A stretch of 64,000 bases of DNA from Mycobacterium sp. IS-1496 (GTDB lineage: Bacteria > Actinomycetota > Actinomycetes > Mycobacteriales > Mycobacteriaceae): positions 186,001 to 250,000 of the forward strand of contig NZ_LQIU01000001.1 in NCBI RefSeq assembly GCF_001499995.1, in the 5' to 3' direction. The notes beneath the pieces were generated by a model. That model did not search any database, was not told the DNA's origin, and was given only the letters and a program-made list of their open reading frames with translations. Positions 26,604 to 37,129 of the stretch are shown here, piece by piece (within the stretch, counting starts at the first letter, position 1; each line of letters begins with the position of its first letter). Position numbers and translations under genes: made by a program.

Positions 26604-29600
26604 GTGGCGGGCAGGCATCGCAGCAGCGGCAAGGGTCAGCACCGACGCAAGGAGGATGGGCCACGCGTTCTTCCGGTGTCGGGCTGGCTGAGCGCGGGGG
26701 CGGTCACCGTCGCGATGGGTGCGGCGATGATCGCCGGTGCCGGACTGGCGCAGGCCGACTCGACCTCGGGCAGCGAATCCTCCCCGACCTCACAGCAGGA
26801 CAAGGGCGATGCCGGCGTGTCCACTGACGGCGACCAGTCGTCACGGGACGACGGGGACAGCAGGAAGCAATTCGGCGCGAAAGTGCCCAGGACGACTCGC
26901 GACGACGCCGACGAGAGACCGCGCGGACATGTTCGCCGCTCGAAGGACGACGGCGACTCGAAGTCGTTGATCCGGGATCTGAAGAGATCTCGAGCGGAGA
27001 CATCGCGGTCGCGATCGTCGGACGACAGTTCAGATGCGGGGGCGACCGGCACCGGCAGCGCCGCGAACGAGGGCGTCGCATCCGAGGACGACACCGCTCC
27101 AGCGGCCCCCGCCGCCGACGCCGCCGTCGGCAACCGAGCCCTGGCAGCGCCCGCGGTGAGGGCGCCCGCGAAGGCGCTGACTCGACAGGACCCGGCTGTC
27201 GTGATCGGGAACGTCGTCGGGCTGTTCGTCGGCAATGGCACCGCTGATCGCCCCAACGCGGGACTGTTGCTCGGCAACGGCTTCAGCTACACCGCGGCCA
27301 CGTGCGCGCAGAGCACGGTGTGCACCGGCGGTCACGGCGGCGTGCTGATGGGTAACGGCGGCAATGGCTTTCGCGGCGGCAACGGCGGCAACGCCGGGCT
27401 CATCGGTAACGGTGGTGCAGGCGGGGCCGGGGAGGCGGGCATCAACAACGGTGCAGGCGGGCGCGGCGGCAGAGGTGGCCTGTTCGTCGGCGACGGTGGA
27501 GCCGGCGGCGCGGGCGCGGACGGAGTCGCCGGTGTTCGTGGCGGAGACGGCGGCGCAGGCGGCGCGGGCGGTCACGCCGGGCTGTTGTCGATCTACGGCA
27601 GCGGCGGCAACGGCGGGGTCGGCGGCAAGGGCGCCGACGGCGCGGACGGCATCGACGGTCTGGCGGCGGGTGAATCGGGCACCAGCGGGGTCGGCGGCGG
27701 CGCCGGCGGCGCCGGCGGGGCCGGTGGGCGCAACGGCCTGCTGTTCGGGTACGCCGGCGCAGGCGGCGAAGGCGGCGCGGCCGGTACCGGCGGCAGGGGC
27801 GGCAACGGGGTGAATGGCGCGGACGCCTCCGTCGCGGGCGCCGCGGGCGGCCGAGGCGGCGACGGCGGTAGTGGCGGAGCGGGTGGGGTCGGCGGAGTCG
27901 GCGGCAGCGCTGGAGTGCAGCGCGGGTTGTTCGGCCGGGTGGGCGCCAACGGCGACGGCGGTGCCGGCGCCAGGGGCGGCGATGCAGGCACTCCGGGTGA
28001 CGGCGGGGACGGCAAGGCCGGCGACGCACTCGTAGTCAACGGTGGTGCCGGCGGAAACGGCGGCAACCCCGGCACGGCCGGCGTCGCCGGAATCGGGGGC
28101 GCCGCCGGTACCCGCAGGCTCGGTGGCGGTACGGCGGGCGTGAATGGCGACGCCGGCGAAGCGGTGATCGGTCCGGTCGGCAACGGCGGCGACGGCGGCG
28201 CCGGATTCAGTCCCACTGCCGCCGGGGCCAGTGGCGGTGACGGCGGTGCGGGCGGTGACGGCGGCGCGATCGGTAACGGCGGCAACGGCGCCGCCGGCGG
28301 CAACGGGGCTACAGGCACCAACGGTTCCAACGCGATTGTGTTGACCCAGGGCGTCATTCAAATCGGCGTCATCCCCGCGGAGAACGGTACTGCCGGCGGG
28401 GACGGTGGAGCCGGCGGCGCGGGCGGCTTGGGCGGCTCGATCTCCGGCGACGGCGGCACCGGCGGGACCGGCGGCACGGGCGGGGCCGGGGGGAACGGCG
28501 GCGCCGGGGGCAATGGAGTGCACGGCGCGGACAGCGCCCCCATGGCGCCCAACCCACGCGCAGGCGCTGACGGGACGAATGGCGGCGACGGCGGCAACGG
28601 CGGCGACCCGGGCAGCCGCGGAGCAGGCGGATCGGGCGGCGCGGCGGGCACCGGCGGCTACGCGGACAGCGGCAAATCCGGCGCCACGGGCGTCGACGGC
28701 GCCGCGGTCACGAGCGGTGGGAACGGCGGCAACGGCGGCAACGGCGCCGACGGCGAGCTGGTCGGCAACGGCGGCAACGGCGGCAACGGCGGGGCGGTCG
28801 GCAACGGCGGCAACGGCGGCAACGGTGGCAACGGCGCGGCCGGCGAGGCAGGCGTTCACGCTGCCCACGGAGGCGGTGGTGCAGGCACTTTCGGCTCGGC
28901 GGGTATGGATGGCGGTAACGGCGGGGCAGGCGGCCTCGGTGGATCGACGTCGGGCAACGGCGGCAACGGTGGTGCCGGCGGTAACGGCGGCAACGGCGGT
29001 CCCGGCGGCAACGGCGGCAATGGCAAGTCAGGTGAGGGATACCTTGACTCCGGCCAGGAGGGCGGCAACGGCGGGGAAGGTGGTTTCGCCGGTGATGGCG
29101 GCGTCGGCGGGGCGGGTGGCGCGGCGCTGGGCTCGGGTGATGGCGGCGCGGGCGGTCTCGGCGGTTCCGGCGGCATCGGCGGCATCGGCGGGGCCGGCGG
29201 TCACGGCGGGAAGAACGGCACTCAACCGCTTCCCAATGGCCCGATAGGCGGCCCTGCTCCCGATGCCGGCGACGGCGGCGTCGGCGCGACCGGCGGCCAC
29301 GGCGGCTTCGGCGGCAACGGCGGGGCCGGCGGTGCGGCTCACGGCTCGGGCAACGGTGGAGCCGGCGGCAACGCCGGGGCGGCCGGCACCGGTGGTGCCG
29401 GCGGTCGCGGCGGCAACGGCGGAATCGACGAGGACAATTACGAGACGTACGGCGGCACCGGCGGCAACGCCGGCGACGGCGGCAACGGCGGCTTCGCCGG
29501 TACCGGTGGGGCCGGCGGTGCGGCTCACGGCTCAGGCAACGGCGGTGCCGGCGGCAGAGGCGGGCCCGGCGCCGACGGCGGTGCCGGCGGCAGAGGCGGT

Positions 29601-30323
29601 GACGGCGGTTCCAGTGAAGGATGGATGGCCGGGTCCGGCGTCTGGGGCGGTGACGGCGGTGACGCCTCCGGCGGCGGAGCCGGCGGGGCCGGCGGCGCCG
29701 CGCTCGGAACCGGGAGCGGTGGGGCTGGTGGCGCGGGTGATGTCGGCGGTGTGGGCGGCCGAGGCGGCGACGGCGGCCATGGTGGTGCCTACATTGCCAA
29801 CGGCAGGGCAGCCGGGGGCGGTAAGGCCGGCAACGGCGGCCGCGGCGGCGGCGGCGGCTGGGGCGGCGACGGCGGCGATTCCGCGCTCGGACCCGCCGGC
29901 GCCGGTGGCACCGGTGGCAACGCCAACACGGGCGGCAAAGGCGGTAACGGCGGGAACGGCGGCACCGGCGGATTCGGCGGCCCGTTCGGCACATCCCCCG
30001 GCTACGGCGGCCAGGGCCACAACGGCGGCAACGGCGGCGCGGGCGGCAATGGTGGCTGGGGTGGCTCCGGCGGTGACTCCGGCGCCGACGCGGGCGGCGC
30101 CGGCGGGGACGGCGGGAACGGCGCTGCCGGCGGCAACCGCGGCGCGGCGGGGCTGGGCGGAACGGGTAACCAGTGGGGCCTCGAACCCGGCGGACCCGGC
30201 AATCCCGGCAATGTCGGTCAGCCGGGCAGCGGCGGCAGCGCGGGCATCGGTGGAACCGGCGGCTCGGGCACGCCCGTCGGGGCGCCCGGCGACCACGGTG
30301 AGGAGGGGCCGAACGGCACCTAG
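26604..30323 (+). CDS. PGRS-repeat protein with signal peptide but no PE domain
   Basis: 1239 aa. Residues about 25-50 ([20 protein letters not shown], then GLAQADS) form a long signal peptide with AXA cleavage. About 51-165 is a charged, disordered linker rich in Ser, Asp and Arg. From about 205 to the end is a Gly/Ala/Asn repeat domain of GGxGGxGG units (NGGNGG, GGAGGAGG) like the PGRS region of PE_PGRS proteins, interrupted by segments such as GLLLGNG. One cysteine pair (CAQSTVC) precedes the repeats. The PE helical domain is absent, so export would be by Sec rather than type VII. It is probably a surface or envelope protein of unknown role. The position matches the PGRS/PE gene Rv2519 in M. 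tuberculosis. The GTG start is the only one giving a full signal peptide. Confidence 0.9.
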   Translation: MAGRHRSSGKGQHRRKEDGPRVLPVSGWLSAGAVTVAMGAAMIAGAGLAQADSTSGSESSPTSQQDKGDAGVSTDGDQSSRDDGDSRKQFGAKVPRTTRDDADERPRGHVRRSKDDGDSKSLIRDLKRSRAETSRSRSSDDSSDAGATGTGSAANEGVASEDDTAPAAPAADAAVGNRALAAPAVRAPAKALTRQDPAVVIGNVVGLFVGNGTADRPNAGLLLGNGFSYTAATCAQSTVCTGGHGGVLMGNGGNGFRGGNGGNAGLIGNGGAGGAGEAGINNGAGGRGGRGGLFVGDGGAGGAGADGVAGVRGGDGGAGGAGGHAGLLSIYGSGGNGGVGGKGADGADGIDGLAAGESGTSGVGGGAGGAGGAGGRNGLLFGYAGAGGEGGAAGTGGRGGNGVNGADASVAGAAGGRGGDGGSGGAGGVGGVGGSAGVQRGLFGRVGANGDGGAGARGGDAGTPGDGGDGKAGDALVVNGGAGGNGGNPGTAGVAGIGGAAGTRRLGGGTAGVNGDAGEAVIGPVGNGGDGGAGFSPTAAGASGGDGGAGGDGGAIGNGGNGAAGGNGATGTNGSNAIVLTQGVIQIGVIPAENGTAGGDGGAGGAGGLGGSISGDGGTGGTGGTGGAGGNGGAGGNGVHGADSAPMAPNPRAGADGTNGGDGGNGGDPGSRGAGGSGGAAGTGGYADSGKSGATGVDGAAVTSGGNGGNGGNGADGELVGNGGNGGNGGAVGNGGNGGNGGNGAAGEAGVHAAHGGGGAGTFGSAGMDGGNGGAGGLGGSTSGNGGNGGAGGNGGNGGPGGNGGNGKSGEGYLDSGQEGGNGGEGGFAGDGGVGGAGGAALGSGDGGAGGLGGSGGIGGIGGAGGHGGKNGTQPLPNGPIGGPAPDAGDGGVGATGGHGGFGGNGGAGGAAHGSGNGGAGGNAGAAGTGGAGGRGGNGGIDEDNYETYGGTGGNAGDGGNGGFAGTGGAGGAAHGSGNGGAGGRGGPGADGGAGGRGGDGGSSEGWMAGSGVWGGDGGDASGGGAGGAGGAALGTGSGGAGGAGDVGGVGGRGGDGGHGGAYIANGRAAGGGKAGNGGRGGGGGWGGDGGDSALGPAGAGGTGGNANTGGKGGNGGNGGTGGFGGPFGTSPGYGGQGHNGGNGGAGGNGGWGGSGGDSGADAGGAGGDGGNGAAGGNRGAAGLGGTGNQWGLEPGGPGNPGNVGQPGSGGSAGIGGTGGSGTPVGAPGDHGEEGPNGT

Positions 30324-30351
30324 GCCATCCCGGCGAACCTCCTCGAAAACG

Positions 30352-30381
30352 ACGAAAGCCCCGCCGGAGCGGGGCTTTCGT
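30352..30381. terminator. Strong bidirectional hairpin between the PGRS gene and tRNA-Lys
   Basis: ACGAAAGCCCC and GGGGCTTTCGT pair perfectly (11 bp) around an 8-nt loop. The stem ends in A and T runs, so it can terminate the PGRS mRNA on the plus strand and tRNA-Lys on the minus strand. Confidence 0.85.
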
Positions 30382-30383
30382 GG

Positions 30384-30459
<76 letters not shown>

Positions 30460-30620
30460 GCGGGAGAGACGATAACAGGCTATGCGCCGCGGCGTGAAAT
30501 CGCGTCGCCCCGGGGAAGCCGGGCGGCCGTCGCCGGCAGGCTCCATGTCGGTGCTGCCAGTAGACTGTGGCACGACGAAATCCGTTTGAGCGAAATCCTG
30601 GGTGTGAGGTGGAGAAGACA

Positions 30621-31841
30621 ATGTGGCAGGTCCGTTCGGTGACCCGTCCGCGTCGGCAACGAGCCTGGTGGGCGGGCATGCTGGTGGTTCCCGCCTTGGT
30701 GGTGGGGCTCACTTCGTGCTCGAGCGACTCCCAACCCGAGGCCCAGCAGGTGATCTCCGACAAGGGCACCCCGTTCGGTGACCTGTTGGTGCCGAAGCTC
30801 ACGTCGTCGGTGACCGACGGGGCCGTGGGTGTCGCGGTGGACAGTCCGGTCACGGTCGCTGCCGAAGGCGGTGTGCTGGGGTCGGTCACGATGGTCAACG
30901 AGGACGGCGACCAGGTGTCGGGCAAGCTGAGCCAGGACGGGCTCACCTGGGCCACCACCGAGCCGCTCGGATACAACAAGAGCTACACGCTGACCGCGAA
31001 GTCGATGGGCCTCGGCGGTGTCACCAGCCGGCAGATGACGTTCGAGACGCATTCGCCGGAGAACCTGACGATGCCCTACGTGCTGCCCAACGAGGGCGAG
31101 GTCGTCGGGGTCGGCCAGCCGGTCGCGATCCGGTTCGACGAGAACATCACCAACCGGTTGGCGGCGCAGCGCGCCATCTCGGTCAAGACCGATCCGCCCG
31201 TCGAAGGCGCGTTCTACTGGCTGAGCAACCGCGAGGTCCGCTGGCGTCCGGCCGAGTACTGGGAGCCGGGCACCAAGGTCGAGGTCGAGGTGAACACCTA
31301 CGGCGTCGACTTCGGTGACGGGCTGTTCGGCCAGGACAACGTCAAGACTCAGTTCACCATCGGCGATCAGGTCGTCGCGACCGCCGACGACGCGACGAAG
31401 ACGCTGACGGTCCGGCGCAACGGCGCGGTCGTCAAGACCATGCCGATCTCGATGGGCAAGAACAGCACCCCCACCAACAACGGCACCTACATCATCGGCG
31501 ACCGGTACTCGCATCTGGTGATGGACTCGTCGACCTACGGGGTGCCGGTCAACTCGCCCAACGGTTACCGCACCGAGGTGGACTGGGCCACGCAGATGTC
31601 CTACAGCGGTATCTACGTGCACTCCGCGCCGTGGTCGGTGGGCTCGCAGGGCAGCAGCAACGTCAGCCACGGCTGCCTCAACGTGAGCCCGTCGAACGCG
31701 AAGTGGTTCTACGACAACACCAAGCGCGGAGACATCGTCGAGGTCGTCAACACCGTCGGTTCGGTGCTGCCGGGCACCGACGGTCTGGGCGACTGGAACA
31801 TCCCGTGGGAGCAGTGGGAGGCCGGTAACGCCGGCGTCTGA
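30621..31841 (+). CDS. ldtB: L,D-transpeptidase 2 (LdtB/LdtMt2), lipoprotein
   Basis: 406 aa, closely resembling LdtMt2 (Rv2518c, 408 aa). It forms 3-3 cross-links in peptidoglycan and is the main L,D-transpeptidase of mycobacteria, a target of carbapenems. The lipobox LTSCSS places lipid-modified Cys near residue 36. Two Ig-like domains follow ([20 protein letters not shown] begins the second), then the YkuD catalytic domain with HSAPWSVG and SHGCLNVSP, catalytic Cys352. The C-terminal [15 protein letters not shown] tail is typical. The ATG at 30621, with GGAGAAG upstream, is preferred over a frame opening at 30567. A strong terminator follows. Confidence 0.97.
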   Translation: MWQVRSVTRPRRQRAWWAGMLVVPALVVGLTSCSSDSQPEAQQVISDKGTPFGDLLVPKLTSSVTDGAVGVAVDSPVTVAAEGGVLGSVTMVNEDGDQVSGKLSQDGLTWATTEPLGYNKSYTLTAKSMGLGGVTSRQMTFETHSPENLTMPYVLPNEGEVVGVGQPVAIRFDENITNRLAAQRAISVKTDPPVEGAFYWLSNREVRWRPAEYWEPGTKVEVEVNTYGVDFGDGLFGQDNVKTQFTIGDQVVATADDATKTLTVRRNGAVVKTMPISMGKNSTPTNNGTYIIGDRYSHLVMDSSTYGVPVNSPNGYRTEVDWATQMSYSGIYVHSAPWSVGSQGSSNVSHGCLNVSPSNAKWFYDNTKRGDIVEVVNTVGSVLPGTDGLGDWNIPWEQWEAGNAGV

Positions 31842-31849
31842 TCCCTGGA

Positions 31850-31891
31850 ACGACGAAGCGCCTCACCCGTTCGGATGAGGCGCTTCGTCGT
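31850..31891 (+). terminator. Rho-independent-type terminator of ldtB
   Basis: ACGACGAAGCGCCTCA and TGAGGCGCTTCGTCGT form a perfect 16-bp stem with a 10-nt loop, 8 nt after the ldtB stop. Confidence 0.88.
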
Positions 31892-31988
31892 ATCCGGGTG
31901 CGATCACCGCAAGTTTCCCGTTACCGGCCACTCGGCCCCGGCATGCGCGACCATGAGGAAGACTGTCGGCGCGGGAGATGACGGAGGG

Positions 31989-34900
31989 ATGGTCGGCCAC
32001 AGCACTGATGCCGCGGGGCGCTGTGGGTCGTGCGGTAACGACCTACGCGCCAAGGCCCGCTTCTGCGACAACTGTGGCAGCCCGGTTTCACCACGGTCCC
32101 TCGCCGGTGAGCACAAGCAGGTGACGGTGTTGTTCGCCGACGTCGTCGGCTCCATGAGACTGGCGGCGACGTTGGACCCCGAACGCCTCCAACAGGTCAT
32201 GCACGAACTGTTCAACCGCGCGGGCGGCGTGGTGCAGCGCTATCAAGGCACCGTGGACAAGTTCACCGGGGATGGCTTGATGGCGCTGTTCGGCGCGCCG
32301 CAGGCGCTGGAGGACCATGCGCTGCGGGCGTGTATCGCCGCACTGGAGATCCAGAAGGTCGCCGAGGAGCTGGCCGCTGAGGTGCTGCGCTGCGACGGCG
32401 TCGCACTGCACCTGCGCATCGGCCTCAACTCGGGCGAGGTCATCGCCGGGCAGATCGGCTGGGGTCCGGGTCGCTATACGGCGGTCGGACACCCTGTCGG
32501 AATGGCTCAGCGGATGGAGGCCGCCGCACCTCCGGATGGAGTTCTCTGTTCGTTGTCCACCGCGCAGCTCGTCGTTGACTCCGCCCGGTTGAGCCCCGTT
32601 CGGCAGGTCGCCGTCAAAGACAGCGATGCGCCCGTGTCCGCGAGACAACTCTTCGCGGTGGAGTCGGGCCGAACGGTGTTGGGTCGCAACGACGGCCTGA
32701 TGCTCGGACGGGATACCGAGTTGGGTCGCCTGAATGCCCTGCTGGGCGGCGGGCACGGGTGTCTTGCCGGGATCATCGGGGCGCCCGGTGTGGGAAAGAG
32801 TCGACTGATCGGCGAGTTCGGTGCCGTCGCCGCACGTCAGGGCGCGGACATTCTCACGGCCCGTTGTGAAGCCCATACCTCTACGGTTCCGTTTCGCGCG
32901 TTGTCACGGCTGCTGCGCGCCATGTTCGAAGTCGAAGGGCTAGACGACGCCGGCGCCCGTGAGCTGACGGCGGCTGCCTTCCGACCGTCGCCGCTGAGAG
33001 GTGCGGATGCACAGATCCTGTTTGATGCGATGGGCATCGCAGACCCCAGCGCGCCGCGGTTGGAGGTCAGCGTCGATGGCCGGCGTCGGCGCCTGGTCGA
33101 ACTGATGACACAGGCCGTTCGAGCGCGTCCGACGAGGGCGGTGATCGTGCTCGAGGACGTCCACTGGATCGACGAATCCAGTGACGAGGTTCTGGCCTCT
33201 TTCGCCACTACTCTCGGCCCGACCGCCTCGATGTTCGTGACAACCTACCGCCCGGAGTTCCGTGGTGCGCTACACCAGCACGCGGCACACCGTGTCGCAC
33301 TGCTGCCGCTCGAGGCTGCGACGGCGCTGAAGTTGGTGCGTCACGTTCTCGGTGAGGACGGGTCGCTGACCGGACTTGCCGAGCGGATCGAACACGCAGC
33401 GGCCGGCTACCCCTATTTCATCGAGGAGATCGTCCGTGATCTGGTCGGTCGTGGCGTGCTCTTCGGGAGCCGGGGCGGTTACCGCCTCGTCGGTGATCTC
33501 GACGAAATCTCGGTTCCCGCAACCGTACAAGCCGTGCTGGCGGCTCGCATCGATCGCCTGCCGACCGAGGCGAAGGCCATTCTCAACGCAGCCGCCGTCG
33601 TCGGGTCGCGTTTCGATCTGGATACATTGCGTGTCCTCAGGCCGGATCTGGGCTCATCGCATCTGGCGGAGCTGGTGGCGGCCGAGTTGATCGATCAGAC
33701 GGAATTCGTTCCACGACAACGGTATTGCTTTCACCACCCGCTGGTTCGTGCGGTGGCCTACGACTCTCAGCTGACCACGACGCGCGCTGACGCGCACCGT
33801 CGGCTGGCCGCCGCCATCGAGGCGCGGGACCCTGCTGGCTGCGACGAGAACGCGGCGCTTATCGCGACCCACCTCGAGGCCGCCGGCGAGAACGCTGCGG
33901 CGCATCGCTGGCACATGCGGGCAGCTGAATGGCTTCGGCCTCGAGACCTGCTGGCCGCCCGGGCGGAATGGAAGAGCGCGCAACGAATTGCCGACAGGCT
34001 GCCCGGAGGCTGCGACGACGTCACGGCCATGCGTGTCGCGCCGCGGACCATGCTCATGTCGACGCTGCTCTACGTCGGTGACGACGTCGACACGCGCGAG
34101 CAGTATCTCGAATTACGCGAAATGAGCATGGAGGACGGCGATCTGAGATCTTTCGCGGTCGGGACTGCCGGGCGGATCTGGTCGTTCATCATCAACAACA
34201 GCCAGGTCTCGGCGGCGGCCACGCTCGCATCCGAGGTCGAGGAGATCATCGACGACATCGGGCCGGACTCGCAGGCGAAGTGCATAGTTCTCAACGCGCT
34301 CGCTTTCGCCCGGTTCGCCAACTGTGAGTTCGACGCCGCCTTGAAGAACATCGACGCATTGCTGGCGACGCCCGGCGCGCCGCCGGTCGAATGTGCGCCC
34401 GCCATAGCGCTGCGCGGTGTCATCGAGATGCTGACGGGCGACCCGGCCAACGGTTGGCGAGACCTGTGCGCGGGGACTCACCAAGCGCGCGAGCTGCATC
34501 CGGTCAACTACGCGATGATCCTGCATTACTCCGGAATCGTTCTGACGTTGGGCATGTGTCGCGCCGAAGACCTTTTCGGAGACGTGTGCGAAGCGTTGCG
34601 ACGCGCTGAGTCGTTCGGCGACATGAGTGCCATCGTCGTAGCCCGGTGGGCGTACGGCGCAGTCCTCTTACGTCTAGGCGAGACCAAGCATGAGGAGGGG
34701 ATTCGTCTCCTCGAACACGCCCGGGACAGCATGCGGGAGCGTCGGATACTTCCCATCGGATTGGCGACCATCGCGGCGGATCTCGCGCTCGACGCCGCTC
34801 GCGAGGGGCGCTGTGACGACGTGATCGACGACCTCCGCGCCGCCTTCAAGGTCCACATGGGTAGCGGTACCCGGATTTTCGGGGTATGTGCCGGCGAGGC

Positions 34901-35177
34901 CTTGATGGAGGTACTCCTGACCCGCGGGACCGCAGACGACCTCTCGGAGGCGCATCAGGTCATCGAGCAGTGGCTCGATCGTCGTCCGGGCATCCCCGCG
35001 CTGGACCTGTGGTGGCTGAAGTCACGGGCTCTGCTGGCGAAGGCGGAGGGCGATCGGCCTGCCCACACACGACTGGCCGCGCAGTATCTCGAACTGTGCG
35101 AAAAGCTCGACGCCCGTGGGCGACTCGCGGAGGCCCGTCGACTCGTCCACGAGGCGACCGTGGAAAGCGGGTCGTGA
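31989..35177 (+). CDS. Zinc-ribbon / class III cyclase homology / AAA ATPase / TPR protein
   Basis: About 1062 aa. An N-terminal zinc ribbon (CGSCGND, FCDNCG) is followed by a class III nucleotidyl cyclase domain: TVLFADVVGSM (metal Asp51), KFTGDGLMALFGAP (Lys and second metal Asp). Then comes a STAND-type ATPase with Walker A GAPGVGKS (Lys270) and Walker B VIVLEDVHWID, and an all-helical TPR-like C-terminal half. No LuxR DNA-binding domain ends the protein. The cyclase motif usually written GDxVNxAxR reads GHPVGMAQR here, so the Asp and Asn used for base choice and transition-state binding are missing. The domain is probably regulatory or catalytically dead (inference). The start is uncertain; an in-frame ATG also occurs at 31953. 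The glycosyltransferase gene follows after 3 bp. Confidence 0.9.
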   Translation: MVGHSTDAAGRCGSCGNDLRAKARFCDNCGSPVSPRSLAGEHKQVTVLFADVVGSMRLAATLDPERLQQVMHELFNRAGGVVQRYQGTVDKFTGDGLMALFGAPQALEDHALRACIAALEIQKVAEELAAEVLRCDGVALHLRIGLNSGEVIAGQIGWGPGRYTAVGHPVGMAQRMEAAAPPDGVLCSLSTAQLVVDSARLSPVRQVAVKDSDAPVSARQLFAVESGRTVLGRNDGLMLGRDTELGRLNALLGGGHGCLAGIIGAPGVGKSRLIGEFGAVAARQGADILTARCEAHTSTVPFRALSRLLRAMFEVEGLDDAGARELTAAAFRPSPLRGADAQILFDAMGIADPSAPRLEVSVDGRRRRLVELMTQAVRARPTRAVIVLEDVHWIDESSDEVLASFATTLGPTASMFVTTYRPEFRGALHQHAAHRVALLPLEAATALKLVRHVLGEDGSLTGLAERIEHAAAGYPYFIEEIVRDLVGRGVLFGSRGGYRLVGDLDEISVPATVQAVLAARIDRLPTEAKAILNAAAVVGSRFDLDTLRVLRPDLGSSHLAELVAAELIDQTEFVPRQRYCFHHPLVRAVAYDSQLTTTRADAHRRLAAAIEARDPAGCDENAALIATHLEAAGENAAAHRWHMRAAEWLRPRDLLAARAEWKSAQRIADRLPGGCDDVTAMRVAPRTMLMSTLLYVGDDVDTREQYLELREMSMEDGDLRSFAVGTAGRIWSFIINNSQVSAAATLASEVEEIIDDIGPDSQAKCIVLNALAFARFANCEFDAALKNIDALLATPGAPPVECAPAIALRGVIEMLTGDPANGWRDLCAGTHQARELHPVNYAMILHYSGIVLTLGMCRAEDLFGDVCEALRRAESFGDMSAIVVARWAYGAVLLRLGETKHEEGIRLLEHARDSMRERRILPIGLATIAADLALDAAREGRCDDVIDDLRAAFKVHMGSGTRIFGVCAGEALMEVLLTRGTADDLSEAHQVIEQWLDRRPGIPALDLWWLKSRALLAKAEGDRPAHTRLAAQYLELCEKLDARGRLAEARRLVHEATVESGS

Positions 35178-35180
35178 GAA

Positions 35181-36419
35181 GTGGCGACGATCCTGGCATA
35201 CACCTCGCCCGCGCTGGGGCACATGCTCCCGATCAGCGCGCTGCTGGTGGAATTGCAGCGCCGTGGGCACCGAATCGCGCTGCGCACACTCTCCGGCTGT
35301 GTGGACCTCGGGCGGAGCCTCGGCTTCGACGCCGACGCGATCGACCCGGGCATCGAGGCGATCCCGCTCGACGACTGGCAGACCACCGATCCGCGCCGCG
35401 CCCTGAAGCTCGGCGTGGCGGCGTTCGCGCGCCGCGCCGAACACGAGGTCGCCGATCTCATCGCCGCGGTCGACTCGGTTCGCCCCGACGCACTGCTGAT
35501 CGACGTGAATTGTTGGGGTGCGCGGTCTGCGGCCGAGGCCGGCGACACGCCGTGGGCCTGTTTCTCGCCCTACACCCCACCGCTGGAGTCACCCGGCGTA
35601 CCGCCGTTCGGGCTGGGCCTCAAACCCCTGCCGGGGGTGGCGGGCCGTGTGCGTGACTTCCTCGCGCGACTCGTCGTGACGAAGTCCTTCGAGAGGGTTC
35701 TGCTGCCGCCCGTCAACGCCGTTCGCGCCGGTGTCGGCCGTGAGCCGGTCAGGTCGGCCGACGAGTACCTGCGCCGGGCACCGCTGACGCTGGTCGCCAC
35801 TGGCAAGCCGTTTCAGTACCCCCAGACGGATTGGGGGGATCGTGTCCACATGATCGGGCCGTGCGCGCTGGACCCCGGACCGGAGACGGTCCCGGACTGG
35901 CTCGACGCGATCACCCGGCCCATCGTCCTGGTCACCACATCGTCGGAGCGCCAGGATGACGTCAGCCTCGTGCGAACCGCGCTCACCGCCTTGGCCGACC
36001 ATCCCGTGCACGTGGTCGCCACGCTCCCGGCGGGCGTGTCCGAGGACTTGACCGACCGGCCGAATGCGACGGTGTGCGGACGGGTACCGCATGGCGTGAT
36101 CCTCGACCGTGCGGTGTGCGCAGTGACCCACGGCGGAATGGGCGCCACGCAGAAGGCTCTTCTTCACGGCGTTCCGGTGTGCGTCGTTCCGTTCGGCCGC
36201 GATCAGTTCGAGGTGGCGCGACGCGTCGAGGTCGCGCGATGCGGCACCCGCCTGCCCGCGAAGAAGCTCTCACCGCAGCGCCTGCAAGTGAGGGTCCGTG
36301 ACGCGATGACGATGACGGAGGGCGCCGAACGGGTCGCCGCCGGCTTCGTCGCCACGGGGGGCGTCGCTCAAGGCGCTAACCTGTTCGAGGATCGGATAAT
36401 CGGACACCGCCACGGGTGA
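35181..36419 (+). CDS. UGT/MGT-type glycosyltransferase (GT1 family)
   Basis: 412 aa, GT-B fold. The N-terminus ILAYTSPALGHMLPISALLVEL is the acceptor-domain signature with the catalytic His in GHM. The donor domain carries VLVTTSSERQDD, VCGRVPHGVILDRAVCAVTH and HGGMGATQKALLHGVPVCVV, where the HGG(M)G and late Asp/Gln (FGRDQFEVARR) positions match nucleotide-sugar binding. It likely glycosylates a lipid or small hydrophobic molecule. It starts 3 bp after the cyclase-ATPase stop and is probably cotranscribed. Sugar and acceptor are unknown. Confidence 0.9.
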   Translation: MATILAYTSPALGHMLPISALLVELQRRGHRIALRTLSGCVDLGRSLGFDADAIDPGIEAIPLDDWQTTDPRRALKLGVAAFARRAEHEVADLIAAVDSVRPDALLIDVNCWGARSAAEAGDTPWACFSPYTPPLESPGVPPFGLGLKPLPGVAGRVRDFLARLVVTKSFERVLLPPVNAVRAGVGREPVRSADEYLRRAPLTLVATGKPFQYPQTDWGDRVHMIGPCALDPGPETVPDWLDAITRPIVLVTTSSERQDDVSLVRTALTALADHPVHVVATLPAGVSEDLTDRPNATVCGRVPHGVILDRAVCAVTHGGMGATQKALLHGVPVCVVPFGRDQFEVARRVEVARCGTRLPAKKLSPQRLQVRVRDAMTMTEGAERVAAGFVATGGVAQGANLFEDRIIGHRHG

Positions 36420-36581
36420 CGGACTCGAGCGGTGGCGGTGCCGCCGGCGACGAGCCCGAACGCCGGTATTCGGTGCGCTGGCGCAACGGTCGGACTATTC
36501 TCACGAGATGACGTGGTCTCGATCGCGTGCATGACAACTTCATCATCGGCCCGTGACCAGCGCGATTCCTCGGGAGGAAAG

Positions 36582-37010
36582 ATGACAGTGAGTACGTGTG
36601 GTGACCGATATTTTCTCCGGTCGGTGGTGAGCGCAGCCGGGGCCGGATTGGTCGCTCTAGCAGCTGCCGGCGCTGCGGGTGCGCAGCCGCCACCTGACTC
36701 GTGCAGTCCCGCAGCGGTGATGCGCGCGCACGCCGCGGCAATGACCCAGATGGCCGACTACCTCGACGCACGTCCCGACGTCCAGCAGGCCTTCCGGGAT
36801 GCGAGGAGCAAGGCAACTCCCGAGGAGCGGCGGGCGGCGATCAGGACCTTCATGGACACCCACCCGGACGTGGCCGCCGCGCACCAGGCGATCCATCAGC
36901 CAGTGACGGATCTCAGCACACGGTGCGGGCTACCCATGCAGCACGACATGATGGCCGGTGGAACGGGGCCGGGCGGAATGATGCCGGGTGGCATGGCGCC
37001 CGGGCAGTGA
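36582..37010 (+). CDS. Haemophore-like secreted haem-binding protein
   Basis: 142 aa from the ATG at 36582, with GGAGGAAAG immediately upstream. The signal peptide spans FLRSVVSAAGAGLVALAAAG, with cleavage near AGA-Q. The mature part (ADYLDARPDVQQAFRDARSK, TPEERRAAIRTFMDTHPDV, two cysteines) matches the mycobacterial haem-binding/haemophore-related family. The Met/Gly-rich tail (MPGGMAPGQ) and the His-Asp-Met-Met motif before it could bind haem or metal. It is the last gene before the tRNA-His duplicate that bounds the island. Confidence 0.82.
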   Translation: MTVSTCGDRYFLRSVVSAAGAGLVALAAAGAAGAQPPPDSCSPAAVMRAHAAAMTQMADYLDARPDVQQAFRDARSKATPEERRAAIRTFMDTHPDVAAAHQAIHQPVTDLSTRCGLPMQHDMMAGGTGPGGMMPGGMAPGQ

Positions 37011-37053
37011 GCTCAGCGCTGTAGGTCCGAAGCCGGCCGCCAGGGCCAGCTCG

Positions 37054-37129
37054 GAAACAAACATCGCCCCACCCGCGTCTCCGCAGGTGGGGCGATGCTT
37101 CAATTTGGGGTGGCTGACGGGACTCGAAC
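37054..37129 (-). repeat. Left copy of the 76-bp attachment-type repeat (tRNA-His 3' end plus terminator)
   Basis: 73 of 76 bases match 48386-48461. Bases 37106-37129 duplicate the last 24 nt of tRNA-His including CCA, except for a change next to the CCA end; the rest duplicates its terminator. After 37129 the tRNA match stops abruptly. This is what remains of the target-site duplication left by integration at a tRNA 3' end. Confidence 0.85.
37062..37097. terminator. Hairpin copied from the tRNA-His terminator
   Basis: CATCGCCCCACC and GGTGGGGCGATG form a perfect 12-bp stem with a 12-nt loop. It may terminate the haemophore-like gene mRNA at 37010. Confidence 0.8.

Noticed and set aside
27300..30200. 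Short regularly recurring units that resemble a CRISPR or satellite array
   Set aside because: The units are in-frame Gly-Gly-X codon repeats of variable length, without constant spacers.
27030..30296. Long minus-strand and alternate-frame ORFs over the PGRS gene
   Set aside because: GGC-rich repeats lack stops in several frames. The signal peptide and repeat chemistry fit only the plus frame.
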